A DNA stretch of 57,149 bases from a virus. The stretch spans positions 1-57,149 of the IMG/VR virus record IMGVR_UViG_3300044830_000034, one strand, 5' to 3'. Below, one piece after another: positions 16,041 through 25,055 of this stretch. The first letter of the stretch is position 1. Each line of letters opens with the position of its first letter. The notes under the pieces were generated by a model. The model was not told where the DNA came from and made no database searches. It was given only the letters and a program-made list of their open reading frames with translations. A program made the translations under genes and the position numbers.

Positions 16041-16285
16041 GCAATCCCGCCGAGCAGCCCATCGGTGACGTCATCGACGGACTCGGCATCACCGCTTCCG
16101 TCACCGAAGGCGAGCTCGTGGCCGGCGCCATCGTCCTACTCAAGGTGCTGCAAGCCGATGGGCAAGTCCGCCTCAGCATGTGCCACAGCGACGGACTCGG
16201 ATGGATCGAGAGGGCGGGCATGCTGCACGTCGCCGAGGCGGTCGAGACCGGCGACGCACGAGGCAGCCGAACCGACAGCGGCTGA
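16037..16285 (+). CDS. Small hypothetical protein
   Basis: An 82-aa acidic protein with a GTG start inside the upstream stop. The sequence alternates hydrophobic and charged residues in an alpha/beta pattern (GELVAGAIVLLKVLQADG). No motif. Such short acidic proteins upstream of terminase genes are common unknowns in actinophages. Confidence 0.55.
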   Translation: MSNPAEQPIGDVIDGLGITASVTEGELVAGAIVLLKVLQADGQVRLSMCHSDGLGWIERAGMLHVAEAVETGDARGSRTDSG

Positions 16286-16348
16286 CATGCGCTCGCACAC
16301 CGACGCACCCCATCACCACCCCACCGTCTCCAACGCGAAGGCGACTCT

Positions 16349-16564
16349 GTGCTCGTCACGGTCATCAACGGCGACCGCCGGGTGGACATCAAGATCAAGG
16401 GTCATGGCCGCAAGGCGCTAGCGCGGGCCGAGGAGACTGCGGCCCGGCTCATGGCAGCCGGACCTGAAGCCGAACCACCCATGCCGGTCCCGGCGTTCGG
16501 ATACTCGGTCGGCGCCGACCACGATCAGTCGTACCAATACCCCGGCGACCACCACGCTGAGTGA
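16349..16564 (+). CDS. Small hypothetical protein
   Basis: A 71-aa protein with a GTG start and GAAGG about 8 bases upstream. The first 25 residues (VLVTVINGDRRVDIKIKGHG) look like two beta strands, followed by a helix and an acidic tail. Unknown function. It is the last gene before the AT-richer regulatory gap preceding TerS. Confidence 0.5.
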   Translation: MLVTVINGDRRVDIKIKGHGRKALARAEETAARLMAAGPEAEPPMPVPAFGYSVGADHDQSYQYPGDHHAE

Positions 16565-16660
16565 TGGGTACCCGGGGGGTGGGGGTCAAAGATGATCTCT
16601 CCGGGACCTACGGGGAGGCACCTCGAAATCTGTACGGGTCTCCAAAGTCTTTTGATCTTG

Positions 16661-16680
16661 ATCTAGTAACTCTGAGTAAC
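16661..16680. promoter_or_regulatory. Operator-like GTAAC repeat upstream of terminase
   Basis: ATCTAGTAACT (16661-16671) is followed by a second GTAAC (16676-16680), a 10-bp direct repeat, i.e. one helical turn. The same 11-mer with a second GTAAC lies at 53621-53641, upstream of the DinD-like gene. The surrounding 16640-16680 stretch is the most AT-rich of this region and could carry the late promoter. Confidence 0.5.
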
Positions 16681-16689
16681 CATCGACGT

Positions 16690-16723
16690 GCCGCAACGGC
16701 CGTCGGATCGATGCCGCAACGGC
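16690..16723. repeat. Duplicated GCCGCAACGGC palindrome before TerS
   Basis: The 11-bp palindrome GCCG-CAA-CGGC occurs at 16690-16700 and again at 16713-16723, 23 bp apart (about two helical turns). It lies 19 bp before the TerS start. It is a candidate binding site for TerS, the HNH protein or a regulator, and could mark the packaging site. Confidence 0.5.
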
Positions 16724-16741
16724 ACGACAGAGGTGAATTCC

Positions 16742-17194
16742 ATGCCTGGAAACGGCCCCCTGCCCAAGGACTCGTCACAACGGCGACGGCGCAATGCCGA
16801 CGCGGTCACGACGACGGTCCTTCCGGCCACTGGCCCCGACGGACCGACTCCCGAACTCCCTGGCGGTCACGACTACGACAGCCGCACGCTGGCCTGGTAT
16901 GAGACCTGGCGCAGCAGCCCGCAGGCCGCAGAGTTCCTCGCCACGGACTGGCAGCGGCTGCATATGCTCGCCGAACTGGTCCAGTTGTACTGGGAAGAGC
17001 CGAAGAAGGATCTGCTCTCCGAGATCCGCCTGAACGAGGCCGCCATCGGTGGCACCGCAGCGGACCGCATCCGACTTCGCTGGAGTGTGGCCGATCCGGA
17101 CGAGGGTCAGACTCGTCACCAGACGAGGGCCCGCGGTTCGTCGTCGCGGCGTGACCGGGTGTTGAAGGTCGTTGATGGCCCGGCGGATAGCTGA
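16742..17194 (+). CDS. terS: Small terminase subunit
   Basis: A 150-aa protein with AGAGGTG before the ATG. The N-terminus is basic and disordered (SSQRRRRNAD). Residues 40-110 form an all-helical core (TLAWYETWRSSPQAAEF, then DWQRLHMLAELVQLYW) typical of actinophage/P27-like small terminases. The C-terminal end is again basic. TerS binds the packaging site and recruits TerL. The gene overlaps TerL by 20 bp, as is usual for this pair. Confidence 0.75.
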   Translation: MPGNGPLPKDSSQRRRRNADAVTTTVLPATGPDGPTPELPGGHDYDSRTLAWYETWRSSPQAAEFLATDWQRLHMLAELVQLYWEEPKKDLLSEIRLNEAAIGGTAADRIRLRWSVADPDEGQTRHQTRARGSSSRRDRVLKVVDGPADS

Positions 17195-18794
17195 CTCGGA
17201 CCGGTTCGTCTCGCTCGGCTTCGAGGCGATCGACTGGATCGAGCACTACCTGTGCCATGGCCCCGGCGACGTGCAGGGCGAGCCGGTCGTCATTGACGAC
17301 GAGATGGCCGCGTTCATCGTCAAGGCGTACCAGCTCGACGCGGTGACGGGTCGACGAAAGATCAACCGGGCGTTCCTGTCCCGTCCGAAGGGACGGGCGA
17401 AGAGCGAGCTGGCCGGCGCGTTGGTGTGTTTTGAGGCATTGGGGCCGTGCCGGTTCGACGGCTGGGATGCCAGCGGCGATCCGGTGGGGCGCGAGCAGAT
17501 ATACCCGTTCATCCGCTGCCTGGCGACGGAGGAGAACCAGTCCGGCAACACCTACGACAACGTCACAGCGATGCTGGAGCACCTCGTTGAGAACTTCGGC
17601 GATGAGTTTCCCGGGATCGACTTGGGGCGTTCGGCGCAGACGTCGAGCCGGATCTACATCGAGGGCGGCGGGGAGATCGTCCCCTCAACGTCGTCGGCTC
17701 TGGCGAAAGACGGCGGCAAGGAGACGTTCGCGGTCTTCGACGAGACGCACCTGTACGTGCTGCCCGAGTTGCGGGCGATGCACAAGACGATGCGCCGCAA
17801 CCTGGTGAAGCGCCGGGCGGCGGAGCCATGGTCGCTGGAGACGTCGACGATGTATGCGGTCGGCGAGAACTCCGTCGCGGAGGCCACGCACGAGTACCAC
17901 AAGGCTGTTCAGTCCGGCCGGGTACGTGACGGCGGCTTGCTGTTCGACCACCGCGAGGCCCCGCATGTCGAGGATCTGCACGACGACGACCAGCTGCTGC
18001 CCGCGCTGGAGTTCGTGTACGGCGACGCCGCGGGCTGGATGGACCTGGAGCGGATCGCCAGCGACATGCGGGAGCCGGACACCGATCCGGCGGATGCGCG
18101 CCGGTATTTCCTGAATCAGCCGGGTACGGCGTCGGCGAAGGCGTTCGACCCGGCCCGGTGGCGGGAGCTGGCCGACTCCACGTTCGTCATTCCGGCGAAG
18201 GAGCCGATCGCGATCGGCTTTGACGGATCGAAGTGGAGCGACTCGACGGGCTTCGTTGCAACCCATATCGAGACGGGCCACCAATGGGTCCTCGAATGCT
18301 GGGAGTCCCCGGCGAACAAGCAGGACGCCGACGCCTGGGAAGTGCCTGAGGCCGAGGTCAACGCAGTCCTGGACGAGGCCATGAACACCTGGCACGTGGT
18401 GCGCGTCTACGCGGACCCGGCCTACTACGAGGAGACGATCGCGGGATGGGCCGGTAAGTATGGCCCGAAGATCGTCACCGAGTGGTGGACTCACCGGCGC
18501 CGGCAGATGGCCTTCGCACTTCGGGCGTACAGGACGGCGATGACGGGCGGAGAGCTGTCGCATGACGGCAGCGACGCCTTCGCCCGACACATCGCCAACG
18601 CCGTGAAACGCAACGCCGGCGTGAAGGACGACGACGGCAAGCCGATGTGGACGATCCAGAAGGACCGCCATGACTCGCCCCGAAAGATCGACCTCGCTAT
18701 GGCCGGCTGCCTCTCCTGGGAGGCGCGGCGTGACGCGATCAAGGCAGGCGGCAACGAGCCGCCGCCGCCCCGTAGAACGACTGTGATGCGCTGA
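17175..18794 (+). CDS. terL: Large terminase subunit
   Basis: A 539-aa packaging ATPase/nuclease. The ATPase half has a Walker A-like SRPKGRAKSE at about residues 69-78 and Walker B AVFDETHLYV near 187-196. The RNase H-like nuclease half has GFDGSKWSDSTG (about 349-360) and VYADPAYYEE (about 410-419), which supply the metal-binding acidic residues. Length and order match phage T4-type/Terminase_6 proteins. TTG 17172 and ATG 17175 are both possible starts; ATG is preferred. It drives DNA into the prohead and cuts it. Confidence 0.92.
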   Translation: MARRIADSDRFVSLGFEAIDWIEHYLCHGPGDVQGEPVVIDDEMAAFIVKAYQLDAVTGRRKINRAFLSRPKGRAKSELAGALVCFEALGPCRFDGWDASGDPVGREQIYPFIRCLATEENQSGNTYDNVTAMLEHLVENFGDEFPGIDLGRSAQTSSRIYIEGGGEIVPSTSSALAKDGGKETFAVFDETHLYVLPELRAMHKTMRRNLVKRRAAEPWSLETSTMYAVGENSVAEATHEYHKAVQSGRVRDGGLLFDHREAPHVEDLHDDDQLLPALEFVYGDAAGWMDLERIASDMREPDTDPADARRYFLNQPGTASAKAFDPARWRELADSTFVIPAKEPIAIGFDGSKWSDSTGFVATHIETGHQWVLECWESPANKQDADAWEVPEAEVNAVLDEAMNTWHVVRVYADPAYYEETIAGWAGKYGPKIVTEWWTHRRRQMAFALRAYRTAMTGGELSHDGSDAFARHIANAVKRNAGVKDDDGKPMWTIQKDRHDSPRKIDLAMAGCLSWEARRDAIKAGGNEPPPPRRTTVMR

Positions 18795-18812
18795 CGGATG
18801 CGGGGGTGCTCT

Positions 18813-20198
18813 GTGGCCCTCGATCTCACCCCGGAGGCGTGGCTGAAGCGGCTGATCCACTGTCACGACAAGGATCTGCCGGACCTGCGGCTGATGGACT
18901 CGTACTACGAGGGCACGCAGCCCTTGTCGTATCTGGCGCCGGAGATCCAGTCGGAGCTGAACGACCGGATGCGGCAGCTGGTGATCAACTGGCCTCAGCT
19001 GATCGTGGACGCGCTGGATGAGCGGCTGGACGTCGAGGGTTTCCGGTACGCGGACAGCGAGGGCACCGAGACCGATCTGTGGGACATCTGGCAGGCGAAT
19101 GACCTGGATGAGGGCTCCCAGCAGGCCCACGTCGACGCCTTGGCGCTGCGCCGCTCCTACGTCATCGTGGGCGCGAACGATGGCGATGAGTCGATGCCGA
19201 TCGTGACCGCCGAGAGTGCCCTGGAAGTCTTCGCCGAGCGGGACCCGCGGACCCGCCAGGTGATGGCGGGCATCAAGCGCTGGGACGAGCCCGCGGCTAC
19301 CGGTTCGGCGCCGACGAAGATGGCGACGCTGTACCTGCCGGACATGCGATGCACCTTCGAGCAGGTCAAGGGCGCGTGGTCCGAGGTCGACCGGGACGAG
19401 CACGGCGTCGGCCAGGTGCTGGTGGTGCCGCTGGCGAACCGGCCCCGGCTGCGGCATGCCGAGGGGACGTCGGAGCTTCGCGCGGTGATTCCGGTCAGTG
19501 ATGCGGCGTGCAAGATCGCCTCAGACATGATGGTGTCCGCCGAATACCACGCCATGCCGCGCCGCTGGGCGACGGGCCTGTCGCGGGATGACTTCGCGGA
19601 TGAGAACGGGCAGCCGCTGAGTGCCATGTCGTCGCTGGCGGGGCGCTTGTGGGCGAATGAGAGCGAGACGGTGAAGTTCGGGCAGTTCCCCGAGGCCCAG
19701 CTCTCCAACTTCCACGAGACGATCAACGTGTTGGCCCGGCTGGTTGCAGCCCTGACGGGCCTGCCACCCGCGTTCCTCGGCCTGGCGACCGACCAGCCGC
19801 CGTCTGCGGATGCGATCCGCGCTGGCGAGGCACGTCTGGTGAAGCGCGCGGAACGCCGTCAGCGCGCGTTCGGTGAGGCATGGGAACGCGTCATGCGGTT
19901 GACGATGCTCGTGCGCGACGGAGACCTGGACCCGCGGACCCGGAAGCTGGAGACCATCTGGCGTGACCCGTCGACTCCGACCTACGCGCAGAAGGCCGAC
20001 GCGGTGACGAAGCTGCACTCGGCCGGCCTGCTGCCGGATGAGGCGGCATGGGAAGAGCTCGGCTACTCGGCGGTGAAGATCGCCCGGCTGAAGAAGATGC
20101 AGGACGAATCGCTGACTCGCATGACGGCGATGGATCTGCACCAGCTGAGCACGGCACCGCCGGAGCCTGTCCCGCCTGCCGCAGTTCCTGCCGCCTGA
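18813..20198 (+). CDS. Portal protein
   Basis: A 461-aa protein. The GTG at 18813 has GGGGGT at 6-base spacing; an ATG at 18798 would add five residues but has no ribosome-binding site. The sequence shows the SPP1/gp6-like portal pattern: acidic N-terminus with DSYYEGTQPL, a long central domain, and ALTGLPPAFLG followed by a helical QRAFGEAWERVMRL stem. Portal rings form the DNA entry vertex. Position between TerL and the MuF-like gene is canonical. Confidence 0.9.
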   Translation: MALDLTPEAWLKRLIHCHDKDLPDLRLMDSYYEGTQPLSYLAPEIQSELNDRMRQLVINWPQLIVDALDERLDVEGFRYADSEGTETDLWDIWQANDLDEGSQQAHVDALALRRSYVIVGANDGDESMPIVTAESALEVFAERDPRTRQVMAGIKRWDEPAATGSAPTKMATLYLPDMRCTFEQVKGAWSEVDRDEHGVGQVLVVPLANRPRLRHAEGTSELRAVIPVSDAACKIASDMMVSAEYHAMPRRWATGLSRDDFADENGQPLSAMSSLAGRLWANESETVKFGQFPEAQLSNFHETINVLARLVAALTGLPPAFLGLATDQPPSADAIRAGEARLVKRAERRQRAFGEAWERVMRLTMLVRDGDLDPRTRKLETIWRDPSTPTYAQKADAVTKLHSAGLLPDEAAWEELGYSAVKIARLKKMQDESLTRMTAMDLHQLSTAPPEPVPPAAVPAA

Positions 20199-20199
20199 C

Positions 20200-21231
20200 G
20201 TGGCCGTCCAGGCGCAGGAGGCCATCGTCGGCGCCTACGGCGTGGCCCAGCGGCGGGCGGAGTTGCAGACGTCGATCACGATCGCCCGGCTGTGGAAGCA
20301 GCTGGCGGCCTCGGACCTGTCGGGTTCGTGGATGAGCGGCGTGGGTCCGGCGGTCGTGCGGGCGGTGTCCGCCGGGCAGTTGCTGGCGGCCTCGACGGGG
20401 CAGTCCTACGTGGAGGCGATGGTCGCAGCCGACGGCCTGCGCTCGGACTACGAGGCGGGCGCCTCCAGTGTGGCCGCGCGGGCCTTTTCGGGGGTCGCGG
20501 CGGATGGGCGCCCGCTGGATTCGCTGCTGTATCTGCCGGTGATCCGCACGAAGACTCTGGTCAAGGGCGGCCTGACGCTTCAGGAGGCCATGCTCGGCGG
20601 TCTGGTGGACATGCAGCGGATGGTGGCCTCCGAGGTGGCCGACGCTGGCCGGGGTTCGGCGAGTGTGGCGATGGCGGCGAACCGCACGGTCACCGGGTTC
20701 GTGCGGGTGGTCCGGGCGGGCGCCTGCGCGCGGTGCGTGATCCTCGCGGGCCGCTGGTACCGGTACAACGCCGACTTTCAGAGGCATAAGCGCTGCCAGT
20801 GCTACGGAGAGCCCGCCACCGAAGCGCGTCCGGGCCGGCACACCAACCCGATGGGGTTTTTCAACGGCCTCTCGCGCTCCGAGCAGGACCGGCGGTTCAC
20901 GGCCGCAGGTGCGCAGGCGGTCCGGGACGGCGCGAGCATCTTCTCCGTCGTCAACGCCCGCCGCGGTATCACGACGCTGGACGCCTACGGCCGCCGGGTC
21001 GTGGCGACGCTGGAAGGCGTCACGCGGCGCGGCGACTTCTACCAGACGATCCGCCGCGAGGAAGAGCAGCGGCTCGGCATCCGGTACGCCCGCGGCGCGG
21101 CAGACCTGGAACAGGGTTTGCCGACGTTCCGCCTCAAGACTCCCCGCCTCATGCCAGAGGAGATCTACAAGCTGGCCGAGAGCCGGGATGAGCTGATCCG
21201 CCTACTCAGGCGCTTCGGCTACCTGCACTGA
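20200..21231 (+). CDS. MuF-like / VG15-type minor capsid protein
   Basis: A 343-aa protein starting one base after the portal stop at a GTG. The first 160 residues are helical. The centre has CARCVILAGRWYR followed by HKRCQC, a Cys/His cluster typical of the minor head protein family that follows portal genes in actinophages. The C-terminal region (YARGAADLEQG) is charged. These proteins enter the prohead with the portal and may be ejected with DNA. The exact role is not certain. Confidence 0.75.
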   Translation: MAVQAQEAIVGAYGVAQRRAELQTSITIARLWKQLAASDLSGSWMSGVGPAVVRAVSAGQLLAASTGQSYVEAMVAADGLRSDYEAGASSVAARAFSGVAADGRPLDSLLYLPVIRTKTLVKGGLTLQEAMLGGLVDMQRMVASEVADAGRGSASVAMAANRTVTGFVRVVRAGACARCVILAGRWYRYNADFQRHKRCQCYGEPATEARPGRHTNPMGFFNGLSRSEQDRRFTAAGAQAVRDGASIFSVVNARRGITTLDAYGRRVVATLEGVTRRGDFYQTIRREEEQRLGIRYARGAADLEQGLPTFRLKTPRLMPEEIYKLAESRDELIRLLRRFGYLH

Positions 21232-21280
21232 CCGCGCGCAACGCGCGGTTCACCCCTATCCCGCAACGGGAGATTCACGC

Positions 21281-22039
21281 ATGTCCATCACCAAGAAGCG
21301 CTGGCGCAAGGCGACCGCCGCAGCGGCATGGTTCAGCCTGAACCGGCACGACGACCCCATCGACCCGGCTGCCGATCCGGAGCCGATCGAAGACCCCACC
21401 GACCCGGCCGATCCGGCAGACCCCGCGGATCCTCCCGAGCCGGATGACGACCCGGATCCCGATCAGCTCGGCGAGGCCGGCAAGAAGGCCCTCGACCGCA
21501 TGAAGGCCGAGCGTGCCGCTGCGAAGAAGGAAGCCGCAGCGGCGAAGAAGACGGCAGCCGAGGAGCGTCGGAAGTCCGCCGACCTGGCCCGCAAGGTGGC
21601 CGAGTTCGAGGACAAGGACAAGACGGAGCTCGACCGGGCGACGGCTCAGGCCAAGCGGTCTGCCGAGCAGGCCGCGAAGGCCGTAGCCCGCGCGGTCTCG
21701 GCTGAGGTCAAGGCCGGCGCGCAGGGCAAGTTCGCCGATCCGACGGATGCGACGGACGCGCTCATGCGCGACCCGGCGAAGTACGTGGACGCCGACGGCG
21801 ACATCGACACCGACGCGATCGAGGCCGACCTGGCGGACCTGCTGGAGCGCAAGCCCCACTGGGCCAAGCCCGAGCCGGCCGCACCCGCCGCAGAACCCGA
21901 CCCGAAGAAGCCCAAGCCGAAGCCCGACCCGGGCCAGGGCAGCCGGGGCGCCCCCGCGCCGGCCGACTTCCGTACCGCCTCGAAGGACGAACTCGCGGCT
22001 GAGCTCGCGAAGTTCAACTACCGGCAGCGCGCGCAGTGA
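21281..22039 (+). CDS. Scaffolding protein
   Basis: A 252-aa, highly charged protein with GGGAGA before the ATG. Residues 25-60 are an Asp/Pro repeat (DPADPADPADPPEPDDDPD). Residues 65-150 are an Ala/Lys/Glu coiled coil. The C-terminus carries a KPKPKPDPG linker and a short basic helix. This profile and the place before the major capsid gene identify a head scaffold. The overlap with the mini-protease gene suggests that it is that protease's substrate. Confidence 0.85.
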   Translation: MSITKKRWRKATAAAAWFSLNRHDDPIDPAADPEPIEDPTDPADPADPADPPEPDDDPDPDQLGEAGKKALDRMKAERAAAKKEAAAAKKTAAEERRKSADLARKVAEFEDKDKTELDRATAQAKRSAEQAAKAVARAVSAEVKAGAQGKFADPTDATDALMRDPAKYVDADGDIDTDAIEADLADLLERKPHWAKPEPAAPAAEPDPKKPKPKPDPGQGSRGAPAPADFRTASKDELAAELAKFNYRQRAQ

Positions 22040-22227
22040 TCGAAGTCCGTGCCCGATTGGGCGACGGACGCACCTTTCTTGAGGTGGTCGGTCACGAGGA
22101 GCACGCCGCCGGGGGTCTCGCCTGCGCTGCCGTGTCGGCCATTACCCAAACCGCGCTGCTGGGCCTGGAGCAGGTCGCGCAGCAATACCCGGACCTCGTG
22201 TCCGTAGAGATCACCACTGAGGAGTGA
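22036..22227 (+). CDS. Mini Prp-type cysteine protease (probable head maturation protease)
   Basis: A 63-aa protein whose GTG overlaps the scaffold stop (GTGA). It carries the core motif of the Prp/YsxB ribosomal-protein L27 protease family: GH with His20, then LACAAVSAITQT with Cys30 as probable nucleophile. Bacterial Prp proteins are about 105 aa; this one lacks most of the C-terminal half, and the His-Cys spacing is 10 rather than 12. Host Prp is known to process staphylococcal phage capsid and scaffold proteins. Placement between scaffold and major capsid strongly suggests a phage-owned version. Confidence 0.65.
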   Translation: MIEVRARLGDGRTFLEVVGHEEHAAGGLACAAVSAITQTALLGLEQVAQQYPDLVSVEITTEE

Positions 22228-22228
22228 G

Positions 22229-23569
22229 ATGACCCCCACCATGACCGCGGCGACCCCGCGGCTGATCCTGAGCCAGCGCCTCGCGCGGCCGTGGTTCCGC
22301 CTGGACCGGCACGACGTGCGCAGCCAGGTCCCGGCCACGATCCGGGCGATGTTGCAGAACGGCATCCTGGACCGCGTCTTCCGGGACGCACTGGTGCCCG
22401 AGTTCCTGTTCCCGATGATCGCGGACGCGGAGCCGTGGCAGGGCGGCCTGGGTGACACCAAGACGTTCACCCGTAAGGGCCTGCTCACTCCGGTCCCCAC
22501 CGCGATCACCGGCTCGGACCCGTCCCCGACGACCTACTCCATCGAGCAGTGGTCCGTGACGATGGACCAGTTCGGCAACTCGATGGACACGAACATGCTG
22601 ATGAGCGCCATGGCGCTCGCCAACAAGTTCCTGGCGGACGCCGAGACTCTCGGCATCAACGCCGGGCAGACCATCAACCAGCTCGCCCGCAACAAGCTGT
22701 TCGCGGCCTACGCGGGCGGCCGGAGCTGGTGCACCACGGCGGGGTCCTCGGACACGAGTCTCATCGTGCAGTCGACGAACGGCTTCGAGAAGGTTCTCGT
22801 CAACGGGGTCCCCACGCCCGTCTCCGGCGCGAACCCGCTGACCGTCGTCATCGCGGGCGTAGCGAACACCGTCGTGGGTGTGGCTGCGGGCACGCCCGGC
22901 ACGCTGACTCTGGGCACCGCCCGCGTGGACGTGGCGGGCGACTACATCGTGGCCGCAAACGCTCCGACCACGATCCGCGCGACCGGCAACAGCGCCTTCG
23001 ACCTGTCCAGCAGCAACGTCGCGACCTTCGCGAACTTCCGCAGCGGCGTCGCCCGTCTGCGCAAGATGAACGTCCCGACGATCGGCGGCTACTACGTCGC
23101 CCACATCGACGCGGACACCGAGGCCGAGCTGTTCAGCGACGCCGACTTCAAGCAGGCCCTGCAGGGCCGCGTGGACTCCCCGATCTTCCGGGACCTGTCC
23201 ATCGGCCGCTTCGGCGGCCTCGACTGGGTGCGCAACATCGAGGCCCCGGTCATCACCAACGGCGGATCCGCCGGCACGCTGACCGTCCACCGGCCGGTCA
23301 TCCTCGGGGCGAACGCCCTGATGTCGGCGCCGTTCGACAGCACCAACAGCCTCCTCGGCGGCACGGGTGTCGAGGACGTCCCGGAGGTCCGCACCATCAT
23401 GGCCGCACCGGGTGTCGACGTCACCGTCATCGTCCGGCCGCCTCAGGACCGCCTGCAGCAGGTGCTCGCCACCACGTGGAGCTGGGTCGGCGACTACGGG
23501 GTTCCCTCCGACGCGGGTTCGGGCGACGCGGCGCTGTACAAGCGCGCGGTCGTCATCGAGCACGCCTGA
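22229..23569 (+). CDS. Major capsid protein
   Basis: A 446-aa protein with GGAGTGAG before the ATG. The N-terminal arm is followed by FLFPMIADAEPWQGGLGDTK, and the central region has an Ala/Gly/Thr-rich insertion (about 195-265) that looks like an added beta domain. The end is a hydrophobic beta-rich ALYKRAVVIEHA. This matches HK97-fold capsid proteins of the N4 gp56-like group. Position after scaffold and protease is diagnostic. Processing of the N-terminus by the neighbouring protease is possible. Confidence 0.88.
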   Translation: MTPTMTAATPRLILSQRLARPWFRLDRHDVRSQVPATIRAMLQNGILDRVFRDALVPEFLFPMIADAEPWQGGLGDTKTFTRKGLLTPVPTAITGSDPSPTTYSIEQWSVTMDQFGNSMDTNMLMSAMALANKFLADAETLGINAGQTINQLARNKLFAAYAGGRSWCTTAGSSDTSLIVQSTNGFEKVLVNGVPTPVSGANPLTVVIAGVANTVVGVAAGTPGTLTLGTARVDVAGDYIVAANAPTTIRATGNSAFDLSSSNVATFANFRSGVARLRKMNVPTIGGYYVAHIDADTEAELFSDADFKQALQGRVDSPIFRDLSIGRFGGLDWVRNIEAPVITNGGSAGTLTVHRPVILGANALMSAPFDSTNSLLGGTGVEDVPEVRTIMAAPGVDVTVIVRPPQDRLQQVLATTWSWVGDYGVPSDAGSGDAALYKRAVVIEHA

Positions 23570-23635
23570 CAACTCCCGTCGGCGCGGGCCTACCTGTCCG
23601 TCCGCGCCGGCGGGCCCTGAAGGAGGAGATACGGC

Positions 23636-23995
23636 ATGCGCGTGCGCGTGTTGCAGGAAACCAAGGCGTACTGGGAGTACGCCGTCCGCGAGTTCAAGAA
23701 GGGCGAGGAGCTGCTGGGCGATCTGGCCCGGCACCTCGCCGCGAACACGCCGGAGGGCACCGTCGAGGTCATCGAGGCCGATCCGGTACCCGAGGTCGAA
23801 CCGGTCGAACCCCCGCCGCCCCCAGATGACCCGGGACCCGGCGGTGACGTGCCGCCGGTCGACGGCACCATCGACGACCTCATGACGTGGGTGAACGGCG
23901 ACACCGCCCGGGCCAAGGCGGCGCTGGCGGCAGAGCAGGCGAAGGACAAGCCGAGGTCCACCGTCGTCAAGCGGCTGGCGGCCCTGGCCGAGTAA
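23636..23995 (+). CDS. Head protein with C-terminal helix-extension-helix
   Basis: A 119-aa protein preceded by GAAGGAGGAG. Residues 1-40 form a charged helical start (AYWEYAVREFKKGEELL). A Pro-rich linker (PPPPPDDPGPGG) follows. The final 40 residues (GTIDDLMTWVNGDTARAKAA) resemble the helix-extension-helix modules that actinophages place after the capsid gene. It may be a head decoration or head-tail joining protein. Confidence 0.65.
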   Translation: MRVRVLQETKAYWEYAVREFKKGEELLGDLARHLAANTPEGTVEVIEADPVPEVEPVEPPPPPDDPGPGGDVPPVDGTIDDLMTWVNGDTARAKAALAAEQAKDKPRSTVVKRLAALAE

Positions 23996-24005
23996 GGGGG
24001 TCGCC

Positions 24006-24635
24006 ATGTCCCCGACCCCTCTGGCGACCCAGGCAGATCTTGAGGCGTCGCTTCAGCGGACGCTGGATACGACGCAGGCGGCGATGGCTCTGCGGCGGGC
24101 ATCGGCCCGGGTGCGGAAGTACTGCCGCCAGCAGTTCACCCTCGTGGTGGACGACGCGGTCGTCCTGCCGGGTAACGGCCGGGTGTTGCGGCTGCCGCAA
24201 CGCCCCGTCGTGGTGGACGACACGCACCTGCTGACGGTCACAGAACTGTTCGGCATCACCAACGTCGAGTACGTGGCGATCGAGGGTCGCGACTTCACCC
24301 GGATCGGCTCCGAGTTGACGCGTGGCGAGGCGTGGTGGGCGCCGACGCGGCTGATGGGCTGGCCGTGGATGCGCCCGCAGGGCATCTGGTCCCAGCGGGT
24401 CCGCGTCATCTACTCCCACGGCTACACCGAGGTCCCGGACGATGTCGTGGACATCGTGCTGGATCTGGCGTCGATGAACATGACCAACCCGCAGGGCCTG
24501 CGCAGCGAGACGATCGACGATTACTCGCGGACGTTCGCCTCCGAGACCATCGGCGGCGCGCAGCTGTCCGCCGAGCACAAGGAAGCGCTCCGCCAGTACC
24601 GGGGCGCGTCCTTCAATGCGACTCCGGCGACGTGA
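24006..24635 (+). CDS. Head-tail adaptor
   Basis: A 209-aa protein with the pattern of the connector (gp6/gp15-like) family: LATQADLEASLQR, a helix ending in RKYCRQQF, a central beta region, and YSHGYTEVPDDVVDIVLDLA. These residues are characteristic of head-to-tail adaptor rings that bind under the portal. It overlaps the next gene by one base (TGATG). Confidence 0.8.
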   Translation: MSPTPLATQADLEASLQRTLDTTQAAMALRRASARVRKYCRQQFTLVVDDAVVLPGNGRVLRLPQRPVVVDDTHLLTVTELFGITNVEYVAIEGRDFTRIGSELTRGEAWWAPTRLMGWPWMRPQGIWSQRVRVIYSHGYTEVPDDVVDIVLDLASMNMTNPQGLRSETIDDYSRTFASETIGGAQLSAEHKEALRQYRGASFNATPAT

Positions 24636-25042
24636 TGACAGCCATCGATCCGCAGCCGCTCATCGCGGCGGGCCGGCTGGCGCACCAGCAGCTGATGGTG
24701 GACGCGTGCACGATCACCCGGCCCGGGAATCCGACGCTTAACCGGACCACCAGCGCACTGACCCCGGGGTCGGCCACCTCTTTGTACTCCGGGCCGTGCC
24801 GGGTGAAGCCGCAGCGGGTTCCGCGCAATGAGCATGCCGGTGAGCGGTTGGAGATTGTCGCCCGCTACGAACTGGCGCTGCCCTTCGCCGCGGTCCCGGC
24901 CAGTGAGCTACGGGTCGGCGACACGGTGACTATCACCGCCTCCGGTGATCCACGTCTGGTCGGTCAGGTCATGGCCGTGATGGCGATCGACTTCGGCAGC
25001 ACGGCGACCGCCTGGCGGATCACGATCGAGGACATCACCTGA
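24635..25042 (+). CDS. Head-tail stopper-like protein
   Basis: A 135-aa protein, ATG overlapping the upstream stop. It has CTITRPGNPTLNRTTSAL, RYELALPFAAVPASELRVGD and a beta-rich end, the profile of actinophage head closure proteins (DUF6093-like). It would plug the portal channel after packaging. Assignment rests on family resemblance and its exact place in the connector set. Confidence 0.7.
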   Translation: MTAIDPQPLIAAGRLAHQQLMVDACTITRPGNPTLNRTTSALTPGSATSLYSGPCRVKPQRVPRNEHAGERLEIVARYELALPFAAVPASELRVGDTVTITASGDPRLVGQVMAVMAIDFGSTATAWRITIEDIT

Positions 25043-25055
25043 CGGGGGGTGCCGG

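Noticed and set aside
22036-22227. ClpP- or U35-type head protease
   Set aside because: Too short, and the only visible motif is the His...Cys core of Prp; no Ser-His-Asp/Glu set.
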